A stretch of DNA of 64,000 nt from assembly GCA_021904315.1 (NCBI GenBank), contig CM038922.1:14111347-14175346 (forward strand). Direction: 5' to 3'. Below are positions 1 through 10,960 of this stretch, piece by piece. A program made the translations under genes and the position numbers. The notes beneath the pieces were generated by a model. It did not search any database. It was not told the DNA's origin and saw nothing but the letters and a program-made list of their open reading frames with translations. Source of the DNA: Sphagnum magellanicum (lineage: Eukaryota; Streptophyta; Sphagnopsida; Sphagnales; Sphagnaceae). Every line of letters begins with the position of its first letter. Within the stretch, counting starts at the first letter, position 1.

Positions 1-394
1 TCCTTCCTCCCAAGCCCTAAACCCTAAACAAATTATCTATCCTTGCTTTGCTTCCCTGGCACTCTCCAACTGACTAGTTTGTGCACATTCACAAGAAAAA
101 AGGATCAAAAAGTGAGCTCATCAACCAAAAGCTAGGAGCAAAAACGGACAAAAAGTGTCCAAAAGGTGTTTTAATGTGTGACAGATGGCAGCAGAAGATT
201 CGTTGCCATTACATTAGATTCGCTGATTTTCTGCCACCTGGCCTCGGGAGAATTTTCTCTCCTCCTTCCTTAGTTTGGTCTGGTCGGTCGGGGCCACCAG
301 TGAACCAGCACATCACCCACCAGCGCACCATCCACTGGATGATGTCCGTTATTACTCGCTTGTGGATGAATCTCAACTGAGTTTAAATCTTTGG
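1..394. other. Intergenic DNA, no gene seen
   Basis: A short run of CCCTAAA-type telomere motifs lies near position 13-30. A 99-codon open frame on the plus strand (81-380) has no recognisable domain and odd composition. I do not call it a gene. Confidence 0.5.
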
Positions 395-735
395 TTTAAA
401 CACCTTGGTAAACCAATTCTGTAGGAAATAGGTCTCATATATAGGTAGATAGGTAGCAAAATAGGTAAATTATTTAGGCAAGGAAAGGGTCTATACATAG
501 GTAGGTACGTAAGAGCTGCTTTTACTACCTACATACCTACTAACAAACTGCTTTGTAGGTTGTTAGTTAGTAGGTAGGTAGCACACCAAAAAAAAAAAGA
601 AAAAGAAAAGCAACTGAGTTAGCTAACCATGATGGTTAGCAAGTGGAACTGGGACCCAACAGAAAACTGTTTTCTGACTACTTATCATCCATCCATTCAT
701 CCTTCATGGTGCGCTCTGGTTCACCGTGTGCGGTC
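395..735 (-). repeat. Dispersed TAGGTA/GATGGATG repeat, reverse copy
   Basis: Read on the minus strand this stretch runs: a GATGAATGGATGGATG core, a GGGTCCCAGTT block, a perfect GCTAACCA/TGGTTAGC hairpin (about 620-645), a block dense in CTACCTACC and a GGTTTACCAAGGTG end. The same blocks in the same order recur at 53219-53470. Parts recur at 42615-42715, 44405-44487 and, more loosely, 18145-18440 and 18915-19260. No coding capacity is visible. Copy borders are by eye. Confidence 0.6.
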
Positions 736-779
736 GGTTGTCTTGGTTCCTCCGCTCTTGTGATGGATTTTCTTCCTTT

Positions 780-1230
780 GTATAAGGGGGGAGAGGTACC
801 TACCTAGTCTCTCCCGAGGGAGAGTGTTACCCGGGCTGCCCGAGCCGTGTTACAGGGACATAACCGGTGACTCGACGAATGGGATTTCACTCGCCCGTAA
901 CCGATGACTACTTGGACGTCTGGGATGAATGCTGTTGTCACTATCGGCACAACCCCCTGCGCCCATCCGGCCGACCCCGTACGCAGCAGATACGGGTTGT
1001 AACCTGAGACCTCTCCGCCAACGGGGTGGTGACGCCATGCCTGCCGATTTCTCGGAAGGAATGGTTGTGAATATTCATCCTTTGTGCAAGGGGAGGTACT
1101 TTCCATCGGGAGTTACCTCATGATGTGAGGTGGGCGACACAAAGAAGAAGACGGAAACAACGAGTCCTCGAGTCCCACTCATCCCTCAAGTGAGATAACT
1201 CCCCGGCCGGAAAAAAAGTACCTCCCTATC
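780..1230. repeat. GC-rich island with inverted and direct repeats
   Basis: This block is markedly richer in G+C than its flanks and has no stop-free frame longer than about 100 codons. A motif of GGAGGTAC followed after 12-17 bases by GGGAGTTA occurs around 1090-1115. It recurs inverted around 1228-1187, giving arms of about 40 bp, and a looser direct copy starts near 790. The layout could be a solo LTR or a terminal-repeat miniature element, but I recognise no family. It is not rRNA or tRNA as far as I can see. Confidence 0.4.
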
Positions 1231-3253
1231 CATGTTTTAGTTACATTTTCATAGCAACTTACAAAAGAAAAGAAAAATCCATCGTCTTCTTACGGGGATA
1301 GTACGGGGATTTTATGGGTTCTTGCATGCTCTTCCTTCAAGCAATACATTAGGAGTAGGCCCCCCCCCAAATTTTTTTTTTAAAATTTAAAAAAAAATAA
1401 AATAAATAAAGCCATCATCCTAGTAAGACAAATTCGAACTTTGGGGGTTGTCTCCGCAACTAATTAACATAAATAACACTAGACGAGAAAACACCAAAAC
1501 AATGCTAAATCCCAAGCCCCAACGGAACGTGCAATATGTGGATGTGCACGCATATGATAAATGATTAACACGTTTCTTCAATTTGTGTACAAGTTCATAT
1601 AATTGACTATCGGGATATAATAATTTTTTTTGTAAGTGACAATGAAGAAAAAAACCACATATTGACCGTCAAGGTAACCCTAGTTAGTATATCTTATAAG
1701 ATGGCCGGCATATGTAGTAAGGCGACATGGTTGGTTGTCTGTGCACAAGGATGCACCCACAAAGTTCATAAGGGGGGCGGGGGAGGAGGGGGGTGTTTTG
1801 CACGCGCAGCCAACAATGACAAACCTGACGTGAGAGTCTACCGAACATAACATCCATTGTGGAATGGCCGCATCTGCGCCGTATTATAGAGCCTTTCAGA
1901 GCTTACTATGGCTTTTTTCTTTTCCCTTTTTCAGCTTTCCTTTATAGACTCCTCCTTTTTTCTACCCCCCCCCCCCCCCAAAGATATTTTAGGAAAATGG
2001 GGATGGGCTCTTCTTGGTACTACTATTGGAAAGCCTTTGATAAGTGGATTTCTTGGAGGTGATTTCATAAATTTTAGACCTAAAAAAGCTTTGGAGATAT
2101 TGAATTTTGATTACTTTTTTGTCACTAGAAATTAATAAAATTTGGACCTAAGGTGAGGGAGATATAGAAATTTGAATTTTTTTTTTCACTTGAAATTGAT
2201 TTGAAATTTAAATAAAATCCGAATTGAGCTCAAGATCTTGTTCAAATTTGGGCCAACAATGCATGCCACAATAGTCTATCTATTAAGGAAGATTATTTGT
2301 TGTGTTTGTTTGTCACATATTGTTGTTTTGTTTTGTTTGTCACGTCTCCCAAACCATAGGCCCCGCACCATGCTCTTGGGAATGTTGAAAAGCCCTTTAT
2401 GAATAGGTGTGCATGGGGGGGGGTGGTTTCATAATATTTAGACTACCCTACAATAGCCATTGAATATTGAAAAAAAATTGTCAATAAAAAAATTTTAAAA
2501 ATCAAAACTAAGAAAAATTGGGGGAATTTGGGGTGCACTCTTGGTAAGGTTGGAAAAAACCCTTGACTTGTGAGATTTCTCTGCAAAAGATATTAAATTT
2601 TGAGTAATCTTTGTCATTGAAAATTCAATAAAATTTCATAATTCAAATTCAATTAGTTGGGTACCGACTCCCAAGTTCACACTTGGGCCAAAGGCACATA
2701 CATGCCATTCTACTAACTTTCAAAATAAGTCATGTATTGATTTTCAAATTTCAAGCCCTCACAAAATAAATAAATAAATAAATAAAATATATTATTAAGA
2801 GATTGGGGAGATGGATACTATATAGATACAATGGAAGAAATAATAATAATTCTAATAATGTTTAATAAGGTGATTTTTCTTCGAGGAGAAGGTGGTGGTG
2901 ATGTGGGTCCTTCACTCTTACTTGGTGCCCTTCATTCAGCCACAGAGGAGGACGGTGTTTCCAGCAGTCGGGTGGGCTGCTACCGTCCTCGTGCATCATA
3001 GTATCACCTAATTTGACTCACAACAAAGGTTTTGTTCACAAGTTATTGAGTTGTGACAAGTCAAAAGAGTCAATAAATAATACTAATGTGTAAAGAAGTG
3101 TCTCGGTGTGGTTCCCGGGAAGTGACAATTTTTTTATTCTTGCTTGCTTGGGTCACTCAAAATTCCTACAATTTAAAGTATTCCCGTGGAGGACAACCCA
3201 AGTACGTAAGTTGTACATTCTACAAAGACTCTACAAAGACTCGTGACACATTA
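1231..3253. other. AT-rich intergenic DNA
   Basis: No gene is seen. The stretch holds G-rich and C-rich runs (about 1771-1793; a 15-base C run at 1965-1979), a short ATAA run near 2768 and otherwise anonymous AT-rich sequence. Confidence 0.5.
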
Positions 3254-3344
3254 GAGTTATCTGTAAAGTCAGGCGATTAGGGGCCGAGATGCCACTGAAA
3301 GAGGGGATAGGGGGTGAAACAGAGGGTGACTTTATGAATAACTC
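3254..3344. mobile_element. 91-bp miniature inverted-repeat element
   Basis: The ends are inverted copies of each other: GAGTTATCTGTAAAGTCA on the left and TGACTTTATGAATAACTC on the right. The interior GGGGATAGGGGGTGAAAC block matches, inverted, the sequence at 42225-42260. The terminal motif (GACTTTAYGGATAACTTTA) recurs alone near 42589, 42785, 58122 and 59194. This fits a non-autonomous DNA transposon; no target duplication is certain. Confidence 0.55.
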
Positions 3345-3464
3345 TATCATTGTCAAAAGCTTAGTAAGAAAGATGATGCTGTAAAGGAAAGGCAGGCGTA
3401 TACAACTTACAAGGTTTTGAGACGCTGGGTCAGCATGGTTTCTTTTAACGATTTTGTGATGTAG

Positions 3465-3534
3465 CCAAAGTGGTGATCACCTAGAAAATAATTTAGCCAA
3501 ATTTGGCTACATAATAGATATGAAGGTACAATTT
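3465..3534 (-). repeat. Single arm of the CCAAAG-GATCACC element family
   Basis: A CCAAAGTGGTGATCACC block followed by TTTAGCCAAATTTGGCTA matches the terminal arms of the inverted-repeat element at 57281-57637 and the extra arm at 57871-57930. Only one clear arm is present here. Confidence 0.5.
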
Positions 3535-4323
3535 TTATAAAAAAATCCTTCTATATTCTTGGCTACATTTGTGGAAGTTATCACAAGATTTTGCAATTAG
3601 GAATTTTTTAAAAATTCGAAATCTGGTGAATTTGGGCAAATGTTTTTTTCTCATGAAAAATCTTTTGTATAGGTTGAAATCATATTTTTTTCAAGGTTGA
3701 AATTTGGCAAAAATTCGCCAGTAAAAGAAACACTGCACAGGGCTGCCGTAACACCAACATTAGATTGTGGGGGAGGAGGCTCCCGAGCAAGTGGGTTCTC
3801 CAAAGGAAAGGAAGGGTAACCTGAGGGTGTTCCCAAACCTCATGAGAACTCACGAGTATGGGAACCTCCAAGCATGTAATTGACTCTCTTTCTCATGGAA
3901 ACACAAGAACATATAAAAATACGAGGATCTCCCTCTTGGTATAAATAATCCCTTAGGGTTCTTGTTCTAAGGAAACCCCTTAAGGTAGTAGTACATAGAG
4001 AAATAGAAAGATAGTCATATATGCATGCACTATTTTTTTTAAAAAATATTAAAAAGAAAATAAAACCTAATATGCTTCTTGTGTCATATATGGATGCAAT
4101 TACTTGATTTGTTTATGTGCCCATTGCGGTTCGCCCTCTTTGGTGGTTTCTTCATTTGGCAAGGACTCGAGTCCTTCAATCTTGTCCTTTTTCTCCCCCT
4201 ATTAGACTCGAGTCCTTCAATCTTGTCCTTTTTCTCCCCCACTTTTCTGGGTGCTTTTGTTTCATTGATGGATGGTTGGCAGGTTTTCATCATATTTCAT
4301 GTTTTTGTGTTTAGACTATTGTC
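3535..4323. other. Intergenic DNA with a 41-bp direct duplication
   Basis: A unit starting GACTCGAGTCCTTCAATC is repeated head to tail at 4164-4204 and 4205-4240 with almost no differences, a recent local duplication. No gene is seen. Confidence 0.6.
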
Positions 4324-4536
4324 GTGCATTCACACTTGATGTTAAGTCAGTGTTAAATGAAAATCTAGGTGGCATCCTAGGTGTTGGCACCCAATGTTAA
4401 ATGGGCCATAGCTCAATGTGAAGTGAATGTTAGCTTAACATAAAATTTCCATGGCAAATAGGTTTAAGTCCTAAATAGGCTAGCATGGTGTTAGGGGACT
4501 CAACCCTAGAGTCCCTAACACCAAGTGTGAATGCAC
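4324..4536 (+). mobile_element. 213-bp inverted-repeat element, copy 1
   Basis: The left end GTGCATTCACACTTGATGTT pairs with the right end AACACCAAGTGTGAATGCAC, a terminal inverted repeat of about 20 bp. A second copy at 14002-14212 aligns along its whole length in the opposite orientation. It shares the TTAAATGAAAATCTAGGTG block and the AGTCCTAAAT block. It has no coding capacity. Size, inverted ends and copy number fit a MITE; the superfamily is unresolved because the target duplication is unclear. Confidence 0.8.
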
Positions 4537-4753
4537 CTTTAGAGTTGTCAAATATGTTTTTATATGTATGGGTAGTTTGGCCTATGCCACTGAGCACATA
4601 TTAATAAACAATGTTTTTTTTCTGGGAGGGGCAAATTTTTGCATTGTTACAACAAATAAAATTGGAATTTTATTTTCAATTTACTGTAAATTCCCCCAAA
4701 AAATGCTAAATTTTTGGGAAAAAACTCATCAAATTTTTGAAACTACAAAATTG

Positions 4754-4808
<55 letters not shown>

Positions 4809-7215
4809 GATTGTCACTTATAAAATATATATTATTTTCACCATGAAATTTATATATTTATTATTATTTAATTTTCAGTGAAAAAAACACACATTTTACA
4901 TATTTATTCTTATTAAATTTTCAATGAAAAAAACACTCAATTTTAAAAAATTATCCCATCATAGGTTTGAAGATTGCAAAACCACCTTAATGAAGCCATA
5001 CTCATCTAGCACTTTCCAACCGTATCAAGAGCACATCCCTAATTTCCTTGAAATTTTTATTTTTATTAAAGTTTCAATGATGAAAATACTGAAATTTCAA
5101 TAATTCTTGCATTGCATGTTTAAACATTGCCTAATAACCTCCATGCACCCTACTCATCTAAGGTTTTCCAACCATTCCAAGAAGGGAGGGGGAATGATTT
5201 GTGAGATCTCAATGTGGCAAAACAAAACAAACAAAACTACCTTCCTTAACTAGTAGGATGTGAAATATATGTGATGTTATTGAATGGATTTTATCAAATT
5301 TTCATCATACTTCTCCTAACAAAATGGGAACCTGCAGATTAAGATGTCAAAAAAGGGAGAGACTACAAATGGCACAAGATGTGAGTAATGCATAAATTGG
5401 GTATAACCTAAACTTAACCAACTCAACAAGGGTAGTTTTTTCCCTACTCCTACCAGTGTAGAAGTAAAGCAAAAATCTTAGGATTGGGCAAGTCAACAAC
5501 AATGGCTACTTGTTGTTGATATATGGTAAATGATGTTTTATTATGGCAAAAGTTGTCATGTTTTCTATTAGCATTTGGAATACATTTTGCAACAATCAAA
5601 GATGGATATATGGCCTATTACCAAACGTGATTATAACCAAACTAAACTTTAGAGAATAATAGGCTTACATAACACAAATGAATGAATGATAAGTTATGAT
5701 ATGGATTTTAAATTTCATTTAGGTAAACATCAATATTTTGTTTTGATACATTAATAATGATATAGACCAATTGAACGAGGTCATGCAATAACTTGTATTT
5801 TCTCAATCTTGTTTTTTTGTTAAGGCCCCATACAGTTACCCCCACCAAGGGTAGTAGGGGACAATTAAGTTGCTTGCAATTTCATCCTCTTGAGCTTGCA
5901 AAATATCCTTGGCAAAAGAAAGAAACCATAAGCTTTGCCATGTATTTGAAAGGAATGGATACTAGTGATGATGGGATAGAGATTTTGGACCCTTATGTCA
6001 CCTAGCACCCAAGTACACCATCCAATGGAATACTCCTTATGATTCAAGTTATGAATGAATCATTGCTTAATGTTGGGGCACTTGGTAACAACCTATGGCA
6101 TAGGAATCCAATGAAACCTCCACAAGCATTTCATTTCCAACTTTTTTATTCAAGTAGTTTTTATTTTGGCAATTTTTGCCAATAAAAAAAGGTTATTTTG
6201 CATAGTGCACTAATGAATGCCAATTCACTTTGGCCATGGGTGTTGGGTCGCATAAGCCAAGCTCATGTAATAGAATGAATTAGCACCAAGCAATGGACCA
6301 TGCACAATGCATGGTTTGTGGACATGAAACATTTTTTCATTTTATCCTTGTCCCATAGGTTACCATGAAATATTAGGATATTAATAAAGTAGAATAGTGT
6401 ATGACTAAACACTTAAGGACTCATAACTTTCTAGCACCTAGGTTCTAGCATGTCTGGTGTCAATCTCCAAAAGAAATCATGCCCCATCTTCAGGTGCACC
6501 TAAGATTGTTTGAATCATTCAATTTGATCAAGAAATGTAAAAGATAAGGGTTTCTAAAGTAAGGAACCTTTTTCAACTAGAAATAACTTCAAGCAAACAC
6601 ATGGGAGATTATGGAACAAACATCTTGCACCATGTCCATGGACAAATTTCAATTGACATTGGATAGGTTTTAACCATTGGTCAAAATTAATGGATGCAAA
6701 AAAAAATCACTTTATGTGCAAAAAGGTTCATTGAACATCAATGGGTGAGATAAAAATTTGAAAGATAGTAAAGGTTTGTTGTAAATCTTAAATGGTTAAA
6801 GGTGTTGCCACCCAAAATGCATAGGTTTTGCCCTAGTGCTCCCACCTCATTCAACAATGTCACTTTTTTCCTCTTACCTTTTTTTCATGCTTATAGTCCA
6901 AGTGTTGTGCACTTTGTGTTTCAATTGCAAGAAAGGCAAGTTGTAGTTTCTCATTGTCTTCATGGTTGTCATCTTCAAATATTTTTCATCCCTAAGTTGC
7001 CTTTGTGGTTTTAGTTAGTGGTTGGTTCTATGTTTTTTTTCAATTCGAACCTTGTGTAAACATTTCATTGGATGTGAGCATTTGTGTTTGCAACAAACAA
7101 TTGAACTCTTGGAAGAGTTCATTGAATGTTGTAGATGTATATTTTTTGGTTCCTTGTTTTTTGCTTGCAAATACCTCCAAGTTTGACACATGAGCTTTTC
7201 ATCCCATTTTTTTAT
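4537..7215. other. AT-rich intergenic DNA with a 53-A run
   Basis: An uninterrupted run of 53 adenines lies at 4754-4806, possibly the tail of an old retroelement, although nothing recognisable precedes it. The rest is AT-rich with scattered short open frames lacking any family motif. Confidence 0.5.
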
Positions 7216-8206
7216 TCATTTCTTCTCAAACCCACTTCCCTCCTCTTTGGTTGAACCTACCAAAACTTTGAAACATTTTTCTTCCCCCCACCCCCCCTTC
7301 TTATTGTTGGTTAATTTGTGGTAGGTTGTTGTAATAGGTCCTTTTGCATGCACTTTAGCCCTAGCCTTGGCCTTTACTTGTTTTAGTGTTGCAAAGCCTA
7401 AGTTTATATCTCCATATCCAACTAGATCAACTTTAATACCAACTTGAAAGTTACAATAAAAAATGTCCTGTGAATCTCTAATTGGTACCACAAATTAAAC
7501 CTTGTTTAAATTTTCTTTTGCATGCCTTTTCACCATATGTTGAGTCATTCAATTAGCTAGGTTAAATTATTTAGTTATTTTCCTTATTTTCCTGCCTTTT
7601 TCTATTCTTTGATAAGTTTGACTATTTTTTTTGTCCAAAGCTTCTTGTTGTAGAATCATTAAAGGTCATGTGCGATCTTCCATAGTTAATTAATTATTTT
7701 TTCCTTCATGTCCTTGTAAGCAAATGGGCTAATGATAACATATTTGTAAATTAAATCATCTCTTGAGTTCAACTTGTAGAATTTTCAACCTTAGACTAAG
7801 GTTCATATGTAGTTCATTGCTTTGATCTATTGTCCCTATCTCCTTTGTAATAACAAAACTTCTAGGATATTCCATGTAGTATTTGAGGTCATTGGATTCT
7901 AAGCCTTTAACATTGTACCTTAATTCAACAATTTTTTTAATATTTAGTATGTTTATTAACTCTTTAACAATTCCATGTTCTCCCCAAACTTGATCTTTAT
8001 TTATTTTTTCAGCTAAGTTATGAATGTTTTCATCTAACATGTTCATGTTAGTTATAATTGTGTGCATCTCATTAAACTTGGTCTTGTTCTTCATGGCCTT
8101 TGGAATCAAAATCTAAATTCATGTAACCCTAAACTTGCTTTTGATGTTATGTTTTGATAATGAAATGTCAATGCCTTGTCAATTAAGTTGACAAAAGTTG
8201 ATTTGT
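7216..8206 (-). other. Open frames 3' of a dead transposase
   Basis: Two minus-strand open frames (7216-7491 and 7756-8109, up to 117 codons) lie just downstream of the transposase remnant at 8207-8619 and on the same strand. They could be further decayed pieces of that element. I see no recognisable motif in either. Confidence 0.3.
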
Positions 8207-8619
8207 TTAGTTCCTAATAGCTGGATCAAACATGTTATTATGTCTCTCATTTTTAAACATAGTCTTGCAATACTTGGAATAGTTCACATCTAAAGGTTGT
8301 AGTACATGAGATGCATGTAAAGGTAAAATCACCATGTCTAATTCAAGTGTTTGTGCTTGTGTTACTACTTCTAATGTTACATGTGAACCGTGCCAATTTA
8401 GGATTATTAAATGCCTATTAATTTGAAATGTGAATCCAAGAACAAACCTTGTGAAAACGACAAAACTTCCTTGAAGAGAAAGAATGTCATCCGTGTTTTG
8501 TTATGCATTACTATGCACGTTTGTGGCTTGCAATTTCTGATGTAATCATTTCTTATCCTTTCCCCCTTAAATATGAAAAGCCTTAACAAAAAATCCCCAA
8601 ATGCATTTACAACATTTTT
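8207..8619 (-). pseudogene. DDE_1 (pogo/CENP-B-like) transposase, catalytic-core remnant
   Basis: Translated on the minus strand, 8619-8420 reads through NAFGDF, LFIFKGERIRNDYI, NCKPQTC and LFKEVLSF. After a frameshift near 8425 it continues NRHLIIL, HGSHVTLE, LPLHASHVLQPLDV and ends at a TAA (8207-8209). This order is the signature of the DDE superfamily endonuclease core of pogo/Tigger/CENP-B-like DNA transposases. The family's LDGHGSH motif reads LNWHGSH here: the catalytic Asp is Asn (codon 8396-8398). An upstream stop, the frameshift and the Asp change make it dead. The DNA-binding part is probably the fragment at 10668-10960. Confidence 0.8.
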
Positions 8620-9690
8620 TATATTTCATTCTTTAAACTTGGGAATGCATCACAAGGTGCAAGCATACAAAAGTAGGCCAAAAAAGTATACATTGCAAGT
8701 AGAAAACACAAAATTGTCAACTTTGAAGCATAGAAAGTAGAACCTAATCTTTAAAAACATACAAAAAAACTACATGAATGTATGTAGGATGGTATGGATA
8801 TGTTTCATAAAGTTTAAGATTTTGTGTTTCCTTTTTTTCAACCTACTTTCACTCTACTTTCCAAATTTACGTTATGGTCCCATATTGCACAAAATAACGT
8901 AAAAATATATTAATTAATTATCATTTGACCAAAAAGTTCATACGTCCTACTTATGAATTTTAGATTGTTAGAAGATTTTTTTGACATATTATATACAAGT
9001 ATTAGTGTTTAGGTTCATATAAGAAAATCATATTTTAGATGCATAATTCTGTTAATTTGGAAAAATATTTTTTAAAGGCTTCACATTATCATAATTGAAA
9101 TATTCAAGTTTGAAAAAAAAATGTATCAATATGCATCATAACTCAAACATCAATATCACAACATTTGAATAGTTTGATTTTGAAAAAATATCAGTCATTA
9201 ACTTGTGATAAATAAATAAAATGATGAAAATAATAAAGTACATGAAATATGACCATATATGGTTTATTTAGTATAACAAGTACATTCTAAAAAATAACAT
9301 TGTTAAAAGCCATAAAATTCAAAAATGCAAATTCTACTTTTCATTTACTTTTGCTTTTTGAACAAGGATCACCAATCAACTTACTTTAACATGCTTATGT
9401 CTCACAAACTTACGAAGTTTCATAAGTTTGTACAAATTTTGTGTGAAATCTAGTTTTCATAGGTTTATACAAAAATTGCATAAATTCATGTTATGGTTAA
9501 TATGAATGATATTTGTACATATTCAATATTTTAAACGTTCAAATGGATGAGACATTTTTTTTGAATAACATGCATGAATGTTCATATTTAATCCATAAAA
9601 ATTGTGTCATTTTATGCAAAACATCAGGATAATTGTCATAGATGCCAACACCATTGAATTCATCCATATGAATGTTCATTCATGACTTAT
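8620..9690. other. AT-rich DNA inside the transposase locus
   Basis: No open frame of note. This stretch separates the catalytic remnant from the HTH remnant and is too long to be just the missing middle of the transposase, so it probably contains later insertions. Confidence 0.35.
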
Positions 9691-9880
9691 AATTAACTTG
9701 TACCTAACTCCTAATTTAATTTTCAATTCACTCTTAATTAATTCTTATTTAACTTTCAGCGAACTTCCAATTAAATATTAGTTCATTTCCAATTAACTTT
9801 TAAGTAACTCATAATTAAATCTCAGTTCATTTCGAATTCATTCTTAGTTAATTCACAATTCATTATTAATTTTCACATGG
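9691..9880 (+). repeat. 22-bp-period AT-rich minisatellite
   Basis: About eight diverged units, most exactly 22 bp long, begin AATTAA or AATTCA and carry AGTTCATTTC or a variant in the second half. The phase holds well from 9691 to about 9876 despite substitutions. Nothing coding overlaps it. Confidence 0.65.
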
Positions 9881-10667
9881 ATGGACATGGCCCACACACG
9901 GGTGAACATGGGCCACATGTAGGTTGAAAGTTCTTTGAATTATTTTTTTGAATTAAGTACCCAACGGGTATAAATAAAAGTAGAATCCCACATTACCTTC
10001 AATTTGTCAACATTAATTTTGCGTAAGTATCTTTGTTATTTTCTTGTTCTATTTTTTTTATGATTTTGTAATAAATTCCTTTTGCATTCACATCGTGCAC
10101 ACATTGTGTTTTTTCTTTTGATTATATGATTCCATGACTTGGATTTAAAACTACGCCTACCTTTGTTCATGTGGTTTGGAAACCTTGTTATTTAATTAGT
10201 TCTTTTTGTGTTCGTAACAATAATTGCACATATTTAATTAAAATGTAAATCATATGTACTTCACATCAAAACATCACAAGTAGAAAAGACACGTCATTTA
10301 TATAAAAATAATAATATATTTTTTTGTGCCATTGAAATAATATTGAAAGTTTGTCATGTGGTGTTATACATTTGATGTGAATTTATTTTTACCAAAAATT
10401 TTGTCCTTAATTATTGGCATATTTGAATTCATGTATCATCATAATTCCATATGTGATTTGTTGTATACTTGTGTTGAGTGTATAATGTTACAAGATTTTG
10501 GTAGAATGAATTACATGCATTGTTGTTTAAACCTTGTTCTTTGTAGACCTTTAACCTTGCCATGAATTTGATTGACAAGTTTGGATGTATGCATTTAAAT
10601 TGATACCATCAAAAGTATTTGGGTACCCCATTTCAAAATGGAGCAGATTGAATCTAGGTGAATTATG
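9881..10667. other. AT-rich DNA, nothing recognised
   Basis: A plus-strand open frame at 10356-10565 lacks any motif. No gene is seen. Confidence 0.4.
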
Positions 10668-10960
10668 TTAGCTTGAGTTCAAGTTGTTATGGTGTGATAA
10701 AAGTCCACATGATTTCATTCCAAAAATCCAATCAACAACATTAATTTTCTCTTCCTTTGACAACATAGCATGTGGGCCAAATTTTATAGTCTTTGAACCA
10801 TTTAGATTGTCAAACATTAAAATCAAAGGAATGTTGAAAAAATTACTAGCCCCTTTGAATGATGTTACGCCTTTTTCCACAACATCCTTGACATCTTCTA
10901 ATTGTTATGTAGTTCATTTGCCTCATGTTGTTGAACTAGGAATCCTTTTTGTTCTTGTCA
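10668..10960 (-). pseudogene. Transposase N-terminal helix-turn-helix remnant
   Basis: The minus strand reads EKGVTSFKGASNFFNIP, then FDNLNGSKTIKFGPHAMLSK and EEKINVVDWIFGMKSCGL. This matches the layout of the Psq-type helix-turn-helix of DDE_1 transposases: a basic-helix region, a GK-x-GP-x-LS linker and an EEE-x-LVxWI helix. It ends in stops at 10668. Orientation agrees with the catalytic remnant 2 kb further along the minus strand, so both probably come from one element split by insertions. Family assignment rests on motif order only. Confidence 0.6.

Noticed and set aside
1..40. CCCTAAACCCTAAAC near the window start as a chromosome end
   Set aside because: Only about two units, followed by ordinary sequence; similar short motifs occur throughout the window.
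804..1123. Open frames of 62-100 codons in the GC-rich island
   Set aside because: They overlap on both strands, as expected where stop codons are rare in GC-rich DNA, and show no domain.
780..1230. GC-rich island as rRNA or tRNA
   Set aside because: No familiar 5S, 18S or 25S core sequence and no cloverleaf could be found.
4754..4806. Poly(A) run as the tail of an identifiable LINE or processed gene
   Set aside because: The upstream 200 bases hold no recognisable coding remnant.
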